From the NCBI RefSeq assembly GCF_000526215.1, contig NZ_JAFQ01000004.1, positions 3,844,001 to 3,908,000 on the forward strand: a stretch of DNA of 64,000 nucleotides. The letters are read 5' to 3'. Under the pieces are notes generated by a model. The model saw nothing but the letters and a program-made list of their open reading frames with translations, searched no databases and was not told the DNA's origin. Shown here piece after piece: positions 25,693 to 35,300 of this stretch (position 1 is the stretch's first letter; each line of letters begins with the position of its first letter). Source of the stretch: Nocardia sp. BMG51109. GTDB taxonomy: Bacteria; Actinomycetota; Actinomycetes; Mycobacteriales; Mycobacteriaceae. The position numbers were made by a program, and so were the translations under genes.

Positions 25693-26904
25693 GTGGCTCA
25701 AATCGGTTCCATCATCATGTACATCATTATGGCCTTCGTCGTTGTGGGGGTTATCGGAGCAATCGTCCGTCCAGAGCGTGGAGTTGGGAAGGCATTTCTA
25801 GACGGTGTCTATTCCATCGGTCCCATTTTCATCCCGGTTGCGGGCATCATGGCGGCACTGCCCTATATTGCGAACCTTATCGAGCATTACGTCGCCCCGG
25901 GCCTACGCGTCATGGGGGCCGACCCTGCGATCGCCGCCTCGCTGATCGCGGTCGACATGGGCGGATACCAGCTTGCCGAAACTACCGCCGACAGCCTAGG
26001 CGGGTGGATACTCGCCTCGCTGCTCGCATTCACGCTCGGCGCGACACTGGTGTTCTACATTCCCGTGGGCATGGCCATGATTCCGCGCGCGGACCACCGC
26101 TACCTGGGATTGGGCATCATGTCGGGCATCCTCACCGTCCCGCTGAGCGCGCTGCTGAGCATACTCGCGCTCAAAACTGGTGCAATGCTGCGACCGGACG
26201 TCAGCACAGATGCGGAATCGAGCTGGCGATTCGATATTGGTTGGGGCTCGTTATTTTTAGGGTTGGCGCCGGTAACTGTGTTGGTGATCGCGATTGCCGC
26301 GGGGCTTCGTTTTGCTCCTGAAGCGACACTCAGGACGTTCATGTGGTTCGGCCGCGGCGTCGACTGGTTCGCCAAGATCGTCTTCGCACTTGTCATCGTC
26401 GAGTACTTCACCGGCTTTTTCAGCAAACTGCTGGGCGGCTGGGGACTCGATCCCATCATTGCCGACGAGGTCGATCAGTTCCGCGCGCTGGAAGTCGCAG
26501 GCTACGTAAGCCTCATCCTGGCCGGGGTCTTCCCCATGGTTTATGTGCTGTGCACCTATTGCACCAAGCCGCTGGGCGTGATCGGTCGTCGACTAGGGCT
26601 CAGCGCTGACGGCACGGCTGCGCTCGTCGCGGCTCTCGCGAATGTGCTGGCCTTGTTCCGGTTGGTACCCACACTTCGCCCGAGGGACAAGGTGATCGCT
26701 ATTGCATTCATGGTTTGCGCAACGGACGCCCTCGGCGGCCACCTGGCGTATGCCGCGAACGTGCAACCCAATCTTTTGGTACCGCTGATCATCGGCAAGG
26801 TTGTCGCAGGTGCAGTCGCAATTCTCTTCGCACGCTGGCTGGCCTTCCCGATCGTCGACAAATTGGAGAAGTCGGGAATTCGGAAAGAATCGGCGCCGAG
26901 CTGA
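25693..26904 (+). CDS. EutH-like ethanolamine permease
   Basis: A 403-aa polytopic membrane protein of PF04346. After GTG 25693 the start reads VAQIGSIIMYIIMAF, aligning with the EutH N-terminus (MSINEIIMYIMMFF). Later come VDMGGYQLAE (CDMGGF in EutH), MGADPAIAAS, FYIPVGMAMIP, HRYLGLGIMSGI and FMVCATDALGGHLAY. RBS GGGAGAAGG lies about 7 bp upstream, so I prefer this start to GTG 25645. EutH imports or facilitates ethanolamine. There are no eutBC or microcompartment genes here, so the amine would have to be handled by the oxidative enzymes of the same operon or elsewhere. Confidence 0.85.
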   Translation: MAQIGSIIMYIIMAFVVVGVIGAIVRPERGVGKAFLDGVYSIGPIFIPVAGIMAALPYIANLIEHYVAPGLRVMGADPAIAASLIAVDMGGYQLAETTADSLGGWILASLLAFTLGATLVFYIPVGMAMIPRADHRYLGLGIMSGILTVPLSALLSILALKTGAMLRPDVSTDAESSWRFDIGWGSLFLGLAPVTVLVIAIAAGLRFAPEATLRTFMWFGRGVDWFAKIVFALVIVEYFTGFFSKLLGGWGLDPIIADEVDQFRALEVAGYVSLILAGVFPMVYVLCTYCTKPLGVIGRRLGLSADGTAALVAALANVLALFRLVPTLRPRDKVIAIAFMVCATDALGGHLAYAANVQPNLLVPLIIGKVVAGAVAILFARWLAFPIVDKLEKSGIRKESAPS

Positions 26905-26949
26905 CACCGACATCAACGGACTGATCGACTCGTCGAGACGACCAGCATT

Positions 26950-27300
26950 GCCGCCGTCTGATAGTGGACGCCATCTTGTACATCGTCCGCGGTGGTATCG
27001 CGTGGCGGCGACTGCCGATGGAGTTCCCGCCAGCCGGGACGGTGTGCGCAGTCTTCGCCCGCTGGTCCCACAGCGGGGCGTGGCAGCGCATCGTCGACGC
27101 ACTGCGCGACCGCCCGCGGGTGCGTGAACGGACTGCTGCTCGCCGTCGTCACCGCTGCCTCGACCCAGGACCGCGACGCCGCGCACCGACTCCTGACCGC
27201 ACTGCGCGGCAGGTTCTCCACCATCCGGCTGGTCCGGGCCGACGGCGGTTATCCCGGACAGCTGCCCGTCTGGGCGAAAGACGTTCTCGCCCTGCCTATT
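26950..27300 (+). mobile_element. IS5-family transposase remnant
   Basis: One frame gives VDAILYIVRGGIAWRRLPME and FARWSHSGAWQRIVDALR. After a frameshift near 27115 another gives LLAVVTAASTQDRDAAHRLL and [13 protein letters not shown] with the DGGY catalytic region. This is the N-terminal and middle part of an IS5-type transposase with a large internal deletion. It closes the right side of the EutH segment and is fused to an fdhD fragment at about 27300. Confidence 0.75.
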
Positions 27301-27560
27301 TCGCGCAGTGCCCAGCCGATTACCTTGTCTACCGCGTCGTGCCGTCCGACGTCCTCGCGGACTACGAGAGGGGTGCCGTCGATGGTGAACAGGCCGGCGG
27401 CGGGTAGCCCTCCTGTAGTGGTGAACCCCGATTGCCGCAACGGAGCTTGTCCGGCAGCTGGATCAGAGTGTCGGTTTCGATCGTCGTTGAGTGCTGTTCT
27501 GCCGCAGAATCCGCAGGCGCTGTTGGTGATGAGGTTTTCGGCGAACAGGAGCATGGTGAC
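27295..27560 (-). pseudogene. fdhD remnant (formate dehydrogenase sulfurtransferase)
   Basis: The - frame encodes [16 protein letters not shown] with the CxxC redox pair of FdhD, then after an internal deletion [32 protein letters not shown], its C-terminal domain signature. The N-terminal half is missing upstream, and the 3' side is lost at the IS5 boundary. No formate dehydrogenase gene is nearby. Confidence 0.8.
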
Positions 27561-27684
27561 GGTCAGCGCGGCGGTGTGTTCGAGTTACGTACGGGTCGGA
27601 CCGGTCGCGTGTTCGACGGTGGTGAGGTCGGCCGCGCGTATGCGTTCCGAGCATGGTTTGGACGGTACGTTCGTAGGGAGCCGG

Positions 27685-28317
27685 TCAGTAGCCGCGCGCG
27701 ATCCATTCGGCCAGGTGGGGCGCTTCGGTGCCGATGGTGGTGCCGTCGCCGTGGCCGGTGTAGACGCGGGTGTGCTCGGGGAGGGTGAGCAGGCGGTCGC
27801 GGATGGACCCGATGATGGTGGGGAAATCGGAGAACGAGCGGCCCGTGGCTCCCGGGCCTCCGGCGAACAGGGTGTCGCCGGAGAACAGGGCGGCGGCTTC
27901 GGGGAAGTAGAGGCACACCGATCCCGGTGAATGCCCGGGTGCGTGGATGATGCGCAGCTCGGTGCCGGCCACCGCGATGCGCTGGGCATCGGTGAGTGAC
28001 CAGTACTTCTGGCTCGGATGGGTCTGCTGCCACAGGGGATCGTCTCCGGGGTGGACCAGGACGGGTGCGCAGGTGTCCTCGGCCAGCTGGGGGGCGAAGG
28101 TGATGTGGTCGTTGTGGGCATGCGTGCAGACGATGGCGACGACATTGCGGTCGCCGATGGCTTCGATGACGGGTCCGGCCTCGTGTGCGGCGTCGACCAC
28201 GACGACCTCGTCGTCGTTGCCGACGACCCAGACGTTGTTGTCGACGTTCCATGTGCCGCCGTCGAGTTCGAAGACTCCGGAGGTCACCACCTGCTCGATG
28301 CGGAGCCGCCCGGTCAC
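27685..28317 (-). CDS. MBL-fold metallo-hydrolase coupled to mycothiol dehydrogenase
   Basis: 210 aa. THAHNDHI is the HxHxDH zinc motif, [28 protein letters not shown] and [11 protein letters not shown] supply the other ligands, as in glyoxalase II-like thiol-ester hydrolases. GTG 28317 forms a GTGA overlap with the dehydrogenase stop. In actinomycetes this pair is common: the dehydrogenase makes S-formylmycothiol and the hydrolase probably releases formate and mycothiol (inference from context). Confidence 0.88.
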   Translation of the reverse strand: MTGRLRIEQVVTSGVFELDGGTWNVDNNVWVVGNDDEVVVVDAAHEAGPVIEAIGDRNVVAIVCTHAHNDHITFAPQLAEDTCAPVLVHPGDDPLWQQTHPSQKYWSLTDAQRIAVAGTELRIIHAPGHSPGSVCLYFPEAAALFSGDTLFAGGPGATGRSFSDFPTIIGSIRDRLLTLPEHTRVYTGHGDGTTIGTEAPHLAEWIARGY

Positions 28318-29399
28318 AGCACGACCACCGATCGCAGCACGTTGCCCTGGTGCATGGTGTGGAATGCCTGCTCCACCTCGTCGAGGCCGATCCGTTCGGT
28401 GACGAACTTGTCCAGCGGCAGTCGTCCCTGCTGGTACAGGTCGATCAGCATCGGGAAATCGCGTTCGGGCAGGCAGTCGCCGTACCAGGAGGATTTCAGC
28501 GCCCCGCCGCGGGAGAAGAAGTCGATCAGCGGCATGTCGAGCCGCATATCGGGGGTGGGCACGCCGACCAGGACCACGGTGCCGGCGAGGTCGCGGGCGT
28601 AGAAAGCCTGCCGCCAGGTTTCGGGTCGGCCGACGGCGTCGATGACGACGTCGGCGCCGAACCCGCCGGTCAGTTCTTGCACGGCGGCGACGGTGTCGGC
28701 GGTGGTGGCGTCGACGGTGTGAGTGGCGCCCAGTTCGCGGGCCCAAGTGAGTTTCTTTTCGTCGCGGTCCACGGCGATGATCGTCGACGCTCCGGCCAGC
28801 CGGGCACCCACGATGGCGGCATCGCCGACACCGCCGCAGCCGATCACCGCGACCGAATCGCCCCGGCCGACGTTGCCGGTGTTCACCGCGGCACCGAGCC
28901 CGGCCATCACCCCGCAGCCGATCAGACCGGCCACGGCCGGATCGGCCGCGGGGTCGACCTTTGTGCACTGGCCGGCGTGGACAAGGGTCTTGTCGGCGAA
29001 AGCGCCGATACCGAGTGCCGGTGTGAGTTCCGTGCCGTCTGTCAGCGTCATCTTCTGTGTCGCGTTGAAAGTGTCGAAACAGTACTGCGGCCGGCCGCGC
29101 TTGCAGGCCCGGCAGTTACCGCAGACTGCTCGCCAGTTCAGCACTACGAAATCGCCGACCGCGACGGAGTCGACCCCCTCGCCGACGCTCTCGATGGTGC
29201 CGGCCGCTTCGTGGCCCAGCAGGAACGGGAACTCGTCGTTGATGCCACCTTCACGGTAGGTGAGGTCGGTATGGCACACCCCGCACGCGGCCACCGACAC
29301 CACGACCTCCCCCGGGCCGGGGTCGGGAATGACGATATCGGTCAGTTCGACCGGCGCACCGGGCTTCCGGGCGATGACTCCGCGGACCTGCTGTGGCAT
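28314..29399 (-). CDS. mscR: S-(hydroxymethyl)mycothiol dehydrogenase / nitrosomycothiol reductase
   Basis: A 361-aa class III zinc alcohol dehydrogenase. It has ACGVCHTD and GHEAAG catalytic zinc ligands, the structural zinc knot [33 protein letters not shown] (NAD site), and a [22 protein letters not shown] segment typical of the mycothiol enzyme. It detoxifies formaldehyde as the mycothiol adduct and can reduce S-nitrosomycothiol. ATG 29399 has GGAGGATC 7 bp upstream. It forms an operon with the MBL hydrolase and is divergent from a LuxR-type regulator. Confidence 0.9.
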   Translation of the reverse strand: MPQQVRGVIARKPGAPVELTDIVIPDPGPGEVVVSVAACGVCHTDLTYREGGINDEFPFLLGHEAAGTIESVGEGVDSVAVGDFVVLNWRAVCGNCRACKRGRPQYCFDTFNATQKMTLTDGTELTPALGIGAFADKTLVHAGQCTKVDPAADPAVAGLIGCGVMAGLGAAVNTGNVGRGDSVAVIGCGGVGDAAIVGARLAGASTIIAVDRDEKKLTWARELGATHTVDATTADTVAAVQELTGGFGADVVIDAVGRPETWRQAFYARDLAGTVVLVGVPTPDMRLDMPLIDFFSRGGALKSSWYGDCLPERDFPMLIDLYQQGRLPLDKFVTERIGLDEVEQAFHTMHQGNVLRSVVVL

Positions 29400-29577
29400 T
29401 CGGGTTGATCCTCCGATGACGTCGAACGAGGGCAACCATGCGTCGTATCGCATGGCTGGATCGACGGTATCGGCAGGCGACTGTGTGCGGACCTGACCGA
29501 AGGGACGGGAAAACCTATCCTGTTGGATGGCTCCGTGCGCGGCCCCCGCCCGAGCCTCAGGTGGTTCTACATTCGGG

Positions 29578-30888
29578 ATGGTGAGTGATGTGGCGATAGT
29601 GCAGCCGGACGTGGGAGCGTCCGTATTGCCGGGACTGCGAGAGGTGGTGGATGGCTCCCTGGTGGGGATCGCGTCTCGGCTGTCACGCTTTCTGGCCGGT
29701 GATTGGCCGCATCGGGCGTTGGTGATCTTCACCCGGGAATGTACCGGCCGGCCGCGCAAGGTGGCCGGTGCCGAGGAAATCGTCGACCGGATCACCATCG
29801 CGGAGCTCGAGGAACTCAAATCAGCTGTCGAGCCGGCCGGCTGCTACGCCGGCGAGGCAGCGTTGACCGGGGGCCGGCGGTGGGTCTGGGCAGTACGGGA
29901 CCGCGTGGACACCCTCCTGGTCCTCGTTCCGCCGCATCCCCGGCAGCTGCCGTGTCCGGCCCAACTCATGGCCGTATTCGGGATGGTGGCGACCTCGATC
30001 CGGCAGCAGGTGGTACAGGCCAGCCCGGACTACCTGGCGGAGTCACGGGCAGCGTCGACCGCGCGGGCCCGCGCGGTGGCCGAACTGACCGCCGCCCACG
30101 AAGCCGTGCTCGGCAGTCTGCTCCTGACACTGCGCTCGCCCGGACTGGACGACCAGCGGGCGCGCACCACAGCGGCATCGGCCGCCTCGGATGCGTTGAT
30201 CGAGCTGCGCTCGGCGCGCGAGACCGATCAGGCGCTTACCGAAGAGGCACCGGTCTCCGCTTTCGAACGGTTGCGGCGAGACCTGGGACCACTGCTGCAC
30301 CATCGGCAGATAACCGCCGAATTCGTCGCGCCGCCGCTCGACGGCCGGCGCCTGCCGGGCGAGGTCGCCCACGGCGCCCGCGCGATGACACAATCCGTCG
30401 TGCTCGCCTTCGCGGCGCAACCCGACCTCGAACGCCTGCGCATCGCCTGGAGCTGTGCCGCGGATCGGCTCATCGTCGACATCCGCGACGACGCAGCGGG
30501 CCGCCTGGATTCGGCCACCGTACGACACAGCCTCGAAGGCAGAGTCCAAACCCTGCACGCCGAATGGAATATCGAAGTACTACCGGGCTGGGGCAGCAGG
30601 GTGACCATCAGCCTCCCGCTCGACCCGCCCGCCGCCCCTGCCCAGCGGCACGAGCTGACGAGTTTGAACCGCCGCGAACGAGAAGTTCTGGCGCTCATCG
30701 CGGCGGGCAGGCGCAACAAGGCCATCGCGGCCGAACTGGGTGTCGCCGAGAGCACGGTCAAGTTCCATGTTGCCGGATTGCTGAAAAAGCTCGACGTGTC
30801 CTCGCGTGGAGAGGCCGCCGTGATCGGAATGCGGGCAGGAATGGCAGACCGACCCGGCGCCGCCGCCACAGACCCGACCGCGAAGTAG
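29578..30888 (+). CDS. LuxR-type transcriptional regulator
   Basis: A protein of about 436 aa. The N-terminal 300 residues carry no receiver domain. They contain an Ala/Arg-rich helical stretch (about residues 150-210) and a histidine-kinase-ATPase-like stretch ([20 protein letters not shown] ... [18 protein letters not shown]), as in regulators that retain a degenerate sensor. The C-terminus is a GerE helix-turn-helix: [45 protein letters not shown] 29578 is preferred; ATG 29527 is upstream in frame without RBS. It is divergent from mscR and may regulate it. Confidence 0.85.
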   Translation: MVSDVAIVQPDVGASVLPGLREVVDGSLVGIASRLSRFLAGDWPHRALVIFTRECTGRPRKVAGAEEIVDRITIAELEELKSAVEPAGCYAGEAALTGGRRWVWAVRDRVDTLLVLVPPHPRQLPCPAQLMAVFGMVATSIRQQVVQASPDYLAESRAASTARARAVAELTAAHEAVLGSLLLTLRSPGLDDQRARTTAASAASDALIELRSARETDQALTEEAPVSAFERLRRDLGPLLHHRQITAEFVAPPLDGRRLPGEVAHGARAMTQSVVLAFAAQPDLERLRIAWSCAADRLIVDIRDDAAGRLDSATVRHSLEGRVQTLHAEWNIEVLPGWGSRVTISLPLDPPAAPAQRHELTSLNRREREVLALIAAGRRNKAIAAELGVAESTVKFHVAGLLKKLDVSSRGEAAVIGMRAGMADRPGAAATDPTAK

Positions 30889-31015
30889 GCCGCCTCCGAT
30901 TCCGAGTCGGAAGGTATCCAGAAACTGCGCGGAACACGCGCAAACGGGTCGTGACGAGGTGATTGCGGTCGCTGGGCCACCGAGTCACCGTCACACGTCG
31001 AAGTAGCCGAAACCG

Positions 31016-31303
31016 CTACCGGAGATATGAATCCGGGTAGGCGGCCGAGATCTCGTCCGGGGTCTTACCGGCGGCGAGGTAGCGGCGGACAGTGTCGACG
31101 GGGATGCGGGTGCCGGCGAACACTGGTTTGCTGCCCAGGGCCTTGCGCCGTTTCTCGATCCGCCCGGCCTCTGAGCGGCTGCGCGTGGCGGAGCGGATGA
31201 TGCGCTCGCGCAACGGTGTGAGGGCGAGAACCTTGCTGATGACGGTCTGGTCCGGGTGCAGCCCGCTTTCCCATTCCCCGTCCGGATGCTGGAAGTACAC
31301 CAT
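31016..31303 (-). pseudogene. DUF433 antitoxin-like fragment
   Basis: 95 codons reading FQHPDGEWESGLHPDQTVISK, RRKALGSKPVFAGTRIPVDT and RRYLAAGKTPDEISAAYPD, the C-terminal DUF433 domain of VapB45-like antitoxins. The N-terminal DNA-binding half is absent, and the tail ends abruptly as SYLR. No toxin gene lies beside it. It looks like debris of an element inserted behind tRNA-Leu. Confidence 0.65.
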
Positions 31304-31324
31304 GTTTCCGACGTGGGGGAGACC

Positions 31325-31655
31325 GGCTGCCAGCGGTCGGTGGATGGATGAGAAGCGTTCCGCGGCTACGACGGCCGGTCAGCAGGACGCGGTGGCCGAT
31401 GAGGAGGCCGACTCGGCGTCGTTGGCGGAAGGGGATGCGGAAATAGCTGTCGGCGGTGACGCGGACCGGACCGTCCGGAGCAGGACCGACGAGCAGGACG
31501 TCGTCCAGCGGCTGGATCTGCAAGTGCGTTCCCGGTGGCCGATCGAGTGCCGCCATCACATATCGGTCGAGGACTCTGCCTGCTTCGCCGAGTGTCGATA
31601 CGCCGTACAGAAGGTCGTCATCCGGTTCCGGTGCGGGTTCCGGCGGACCGGGCAC
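31325..31655 (-). pseudogene. AbrB/SpoVT-like DNA-binding protein fragment
   Basis: From about 31655 (GTG) the - frame reads LLYGVSTLGEAGRVLDRYVMA, TADSYFRIPFRQRRRVGL and HRVLLTGRRSRGTLLIHPP, like actinobacterial AbrB-type proteins of integrative elements. The normal end is lost: the frame runs on as noise through the DUF433 fragment. There is no good start codon either; the open frame extends up into tRNA-Leu. Likely decayed. Confidence 0.45.
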
Positions 31656-31865
31656 GGGGCCGAGAATCAGCTGTTCCAGCGGCGCCTGCGGGGGGATGAG
31701 CGGCGGGGCCCCGTTCGCATCCGGTGTGGGGGCCGTCGATCGCCGATCCTGGCGGATCTGTCGGAAATCGTCGCAGGTGGGTGCGCATTTTCCCAGGTCA
31801 CCTCCGTGTGTTCGAGTGCGCTCGAACACACGGCGCGCATATCCGGCGGATCTGCCGGGAATCTG

Positions 31866-31947
<82 letters not shown>

Positions 31948-32062
31948 GTGATGGTACGACCGTCCAAACTCTACCGGGCTTGACCGGCAACGCGAAGTTC
32001 CCTTCGGGTGTTTCGTACCCATGAGTAACCCCACCTGCAATTATAACAATGCGGTAACGGGC

Positions 32063-32138
32063 AATATGAGGGACCCTCAACTTTCCTACGGCGGTGTAAC
32101 CGGGTGGACCAGCGGGTTCAAATATGAGGGAGGGTCAT
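32063..32138. promoter_or_regulatory. Paired regulatory-looking repeats upstream of fas
   Basis: AATATGAGGGA occurs at 32063-32073 and again at 32121-32131, 58 bp apart. The first is part of the palindrome TGAGGGACCCTCA (32067-32079), and the second reads ATGAGGGAGGGTCAT. They lie in the 385-bp gap between tRNA-Leu and fas, which otherwise holds no gene, 195-270 bp before the fas start. They are candidate sites for a fas regulator. Confidence 0.55.
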
Positions 32139-32332
32139 GTTTCGGGGTGTTCTTGTACGGACGTACCGAAATACTCCGGGGTAACGGTCGGGGGCGGTGG
32201 CAAACGTGAGGATTTCCTCATGATTCTGTGTCATCCTCGGGTTTCATCAGGTCCTCAGGGGCGAGGGACACCTGCGCATGGACAGCGGCCCCCACGAGGG
32301 ACCAGCCGCCACGAGTTAGGAAGTCGAACGTC

Positions 32333-35300
32333 TTGACGATCAACGAGAGCACCGGAACCGGATCGGACGCCAAGATGGTTGGGGGAACTTCGGATACGGC
32401 GATCAAGTCGTCACTGCTGGACCGGCTGCTGGCCGGGGAGACGTATGCGCTGGCCTTCGGCGGGCAGGGCGCGCAGTGGCTGGGGGAGCTGGAGCAGATC
32501 GGGCGTGACAGCGCACTCGAGCCCGAGCTGACCGCACTCGTGAACGAGGCGGCCGCGATGTTGCAGCCGGTGGCGGACCAACTGCTGGTGGTGCGGCCGG
32601 TCGGCTTCGATCCGGTCGCTTGGATGCTGGAGGACGACCTCGCCGATCCCGACCAGGGAGAGGTGTCGGCGGCGCCGCCGGAGCAGGTGCTGCGCTCGGC
32701 CGCGATCTCCGTGCCGGGGGTGTGCCTGGCGCAGGTGGCGGCGCTGCGGGCGCTGCGGCTGCAGGGGCTGGACCCGGCCGAGCATGCGCCCGTCGCGGTC
32801 GTCGGTCACTCCCAGGGCCTGCTGGCGGTGGAGGCGGTCGAGGCGCGCGGCGCGCGGGATGCCGAGCTGCTGGCGCTGGCCCAATTGATCGGCGCGGCGG
32901 CGACTCTGGTGGGCCGGCGGCGCGGTTCGATTCCGGTGGGCGAGAAGTCACCGATGATGGCGGTGTCCAACGTCGATCCCGAGCAGTTGCAGGCCGTGGT
33001 GGACGAGGTCGCACAGGGGGTGGATCCGAATGCCGCCGCCGCCGTGTCGATTCGCAACGGGCGCCGCCGAGTCGTGCTGTCGGGCACCGTGACTCAGCTG
33101 GAGCGGGTGCGGCAGCGGTGTGCGGAGATCCACGACGCACAGACCCGCGACCGGGAGGCGAAGAAGCGCGGCGGGTCGGTGTTCGCGCCGGTCTTCGAGT
33201 ATGTCGGCGTCGAGATCGGGTTCCACCACCCCGCGCTGACCGACACCGTGGATCTGGTGACGGCGTGGGCGGGTCAGTGCGGCATCGACACCGAGTCCGC
33301 CGAGCGGCTGGCCCGCCGGATCCTGGTCGAACCGGTGGACTGGGTGGGCACCGTCGACGAGGTGGCGGCCACCGGTGCGCACTGGATCCTGGATCTGGGG
33401 CCCGGTGACCTGCTGACCCGGCTCACCCACGGCTCCCTGAAGGGCACCGGCGTCGGTGCGGTTGCGGTAGCGACCCGTGCCGGTCAGCGTGCCCTGTTCA
33501 CCCCCGGCGCCGCGCCCGAGGTGGCGTCCGCGTGGACGGCGTTCGCGCCCAAGCCGGTGCGGCTGCCGAACGGCCGCGTCGTGGTCGAGACCGCCTTCAC
33601 CCGGCTCACCGGGCGTTCGCCGATCCTGCTGGCCGGCATGACGCCCACCACCGTCGACGCGAAAATCGTTGCCGCCGCGGCGAATGCGGGCCACTGGGCG
33701 GAACTCGCGGGTGGCGGCCAGGTCACCGAGCAGATCTTCGCCGATCGCGTCGAGGAACTGAAGACGCTGCTGCGGCCGGGCCGTGCGGTGCAGTTCAATT
33801 CGCTGTTCCTCGACCCCTACCTGTGGAAGTTGCAGCTGGGCGGCAAGCGGCTGGTGCAGCGGGCCCGCTCGGCGGGCGCTCCGTTCGACGGCGTGATCGT
33901 CACCGCCGGCATTCCGGAACTCGACGAGGCGGTGGCGCTGATCGAGGAGCTCACCGAGGTCGGCATCACCCACGTCGCGTTCAAGCCCGGCACGGTCGCG
34001 CAGATCCGGGCCGTGCTGCGGATCGCCGACGCGGTGCCGGACTACCCGGTGATCATGCACGTCGAGGGCGGCCGGGCCGGCGGGCACCATTCCTGGGAAG
34101 ACCTGGACGACCTGCTGCTGGAGACCTACGCCGAACTGCGCAACCGCGCCAACGTCGTGGTGTGCGTCGGCGGCGGCATCGGCACCCCCGAACGTTCCAC
34201 CGAGTACCTGACCGGCGAATGGGCTGTGGCACACGGCTATCCGGCCATGCCGCTGGACGGTGTGCTGGTCGGCACCGCCGCCATGGCGGCGCTGGAGTCG
34301 ACCACCGCGCCCGAGGTCAAGCAGTTGCTGGTCGACACCCCCGGCACCCCCGACTGGGTCGGTGCGGGCACGGCCTCCGGCGGAATGGCTTCCGGCCGTA
34401 GCCAATTGGGCGCCGACATCCACGAGATCGACAACTCCGCCTCGCGCACCGGCCGGCTGCTCGACGAGGTGGCGGGCGACGGTGCGGCGGTCGCCGAGCG
34501 GCGCGCGGAGATCATCGAGGCGCTGGACCGCACGGCCAAGCCGTATTTCGGGGACGTCGCCGGCATGACCTACCTGGAATGGCTGCAGCGCTACGTCGAA
34601 CTCGCCGCGGACACTCCGCAGGCTCGCCCCGCACTCGACCGCCGCAAGGATTTCGACTGCGGCACCGACCTCGGCGACGCCATCGCCGACGCCACCCGCT
34701 CGGTGTGGGTGGACATCACCTGGCGCGACCGGTTCGCGGAGATGATGCGCCGCACCGAATCCCGGCTGCATCCGGCCGACCGCGGCGAGATCCCGACGCT
34801 GTTCGCCGACGACACCGCGTTCGAGCGGCCGGTGGAGGCGATCCGCGCACTGCGGGAACGGTACTCGGCCATCGACAGCACCGTGCTGCATCCGGCCGAT
34901 GTGCCGTTCTTCGTCTCGCTGTGCAAGACCCCCGGCAAGCCGGTGAACTTCGTGCCGGTCGTGGACGCCGACGTGCGCCGCTGGTGGCGCTCGGATTCGC
35001 TGTGGCAGGCACACGATCCGCGCTACTCCGCCGACCAGGTGTGCGTCATTCCGGGCACCGTCTCGGTCGCCGGCATCACCCGCGCCGACGAGCCCGTCGG
35101 CGAGCTGCTGGACCGGTTCGAGCAGAACACCGCCTACTCGCTGATGCGTGGCGGCGTCACCCCGCAGGCCGTCGACGGCCGCCGCCGCGTCGAGGTGGCG
35201 GCCGGAGCGATCGACATCGTGCTCGCCGCACCGGACGTGCAGTGGGCCGGGCGCACCACGGTCAACCCGATCCACCGGCTCGGCGATCTGCACGAGTGGA

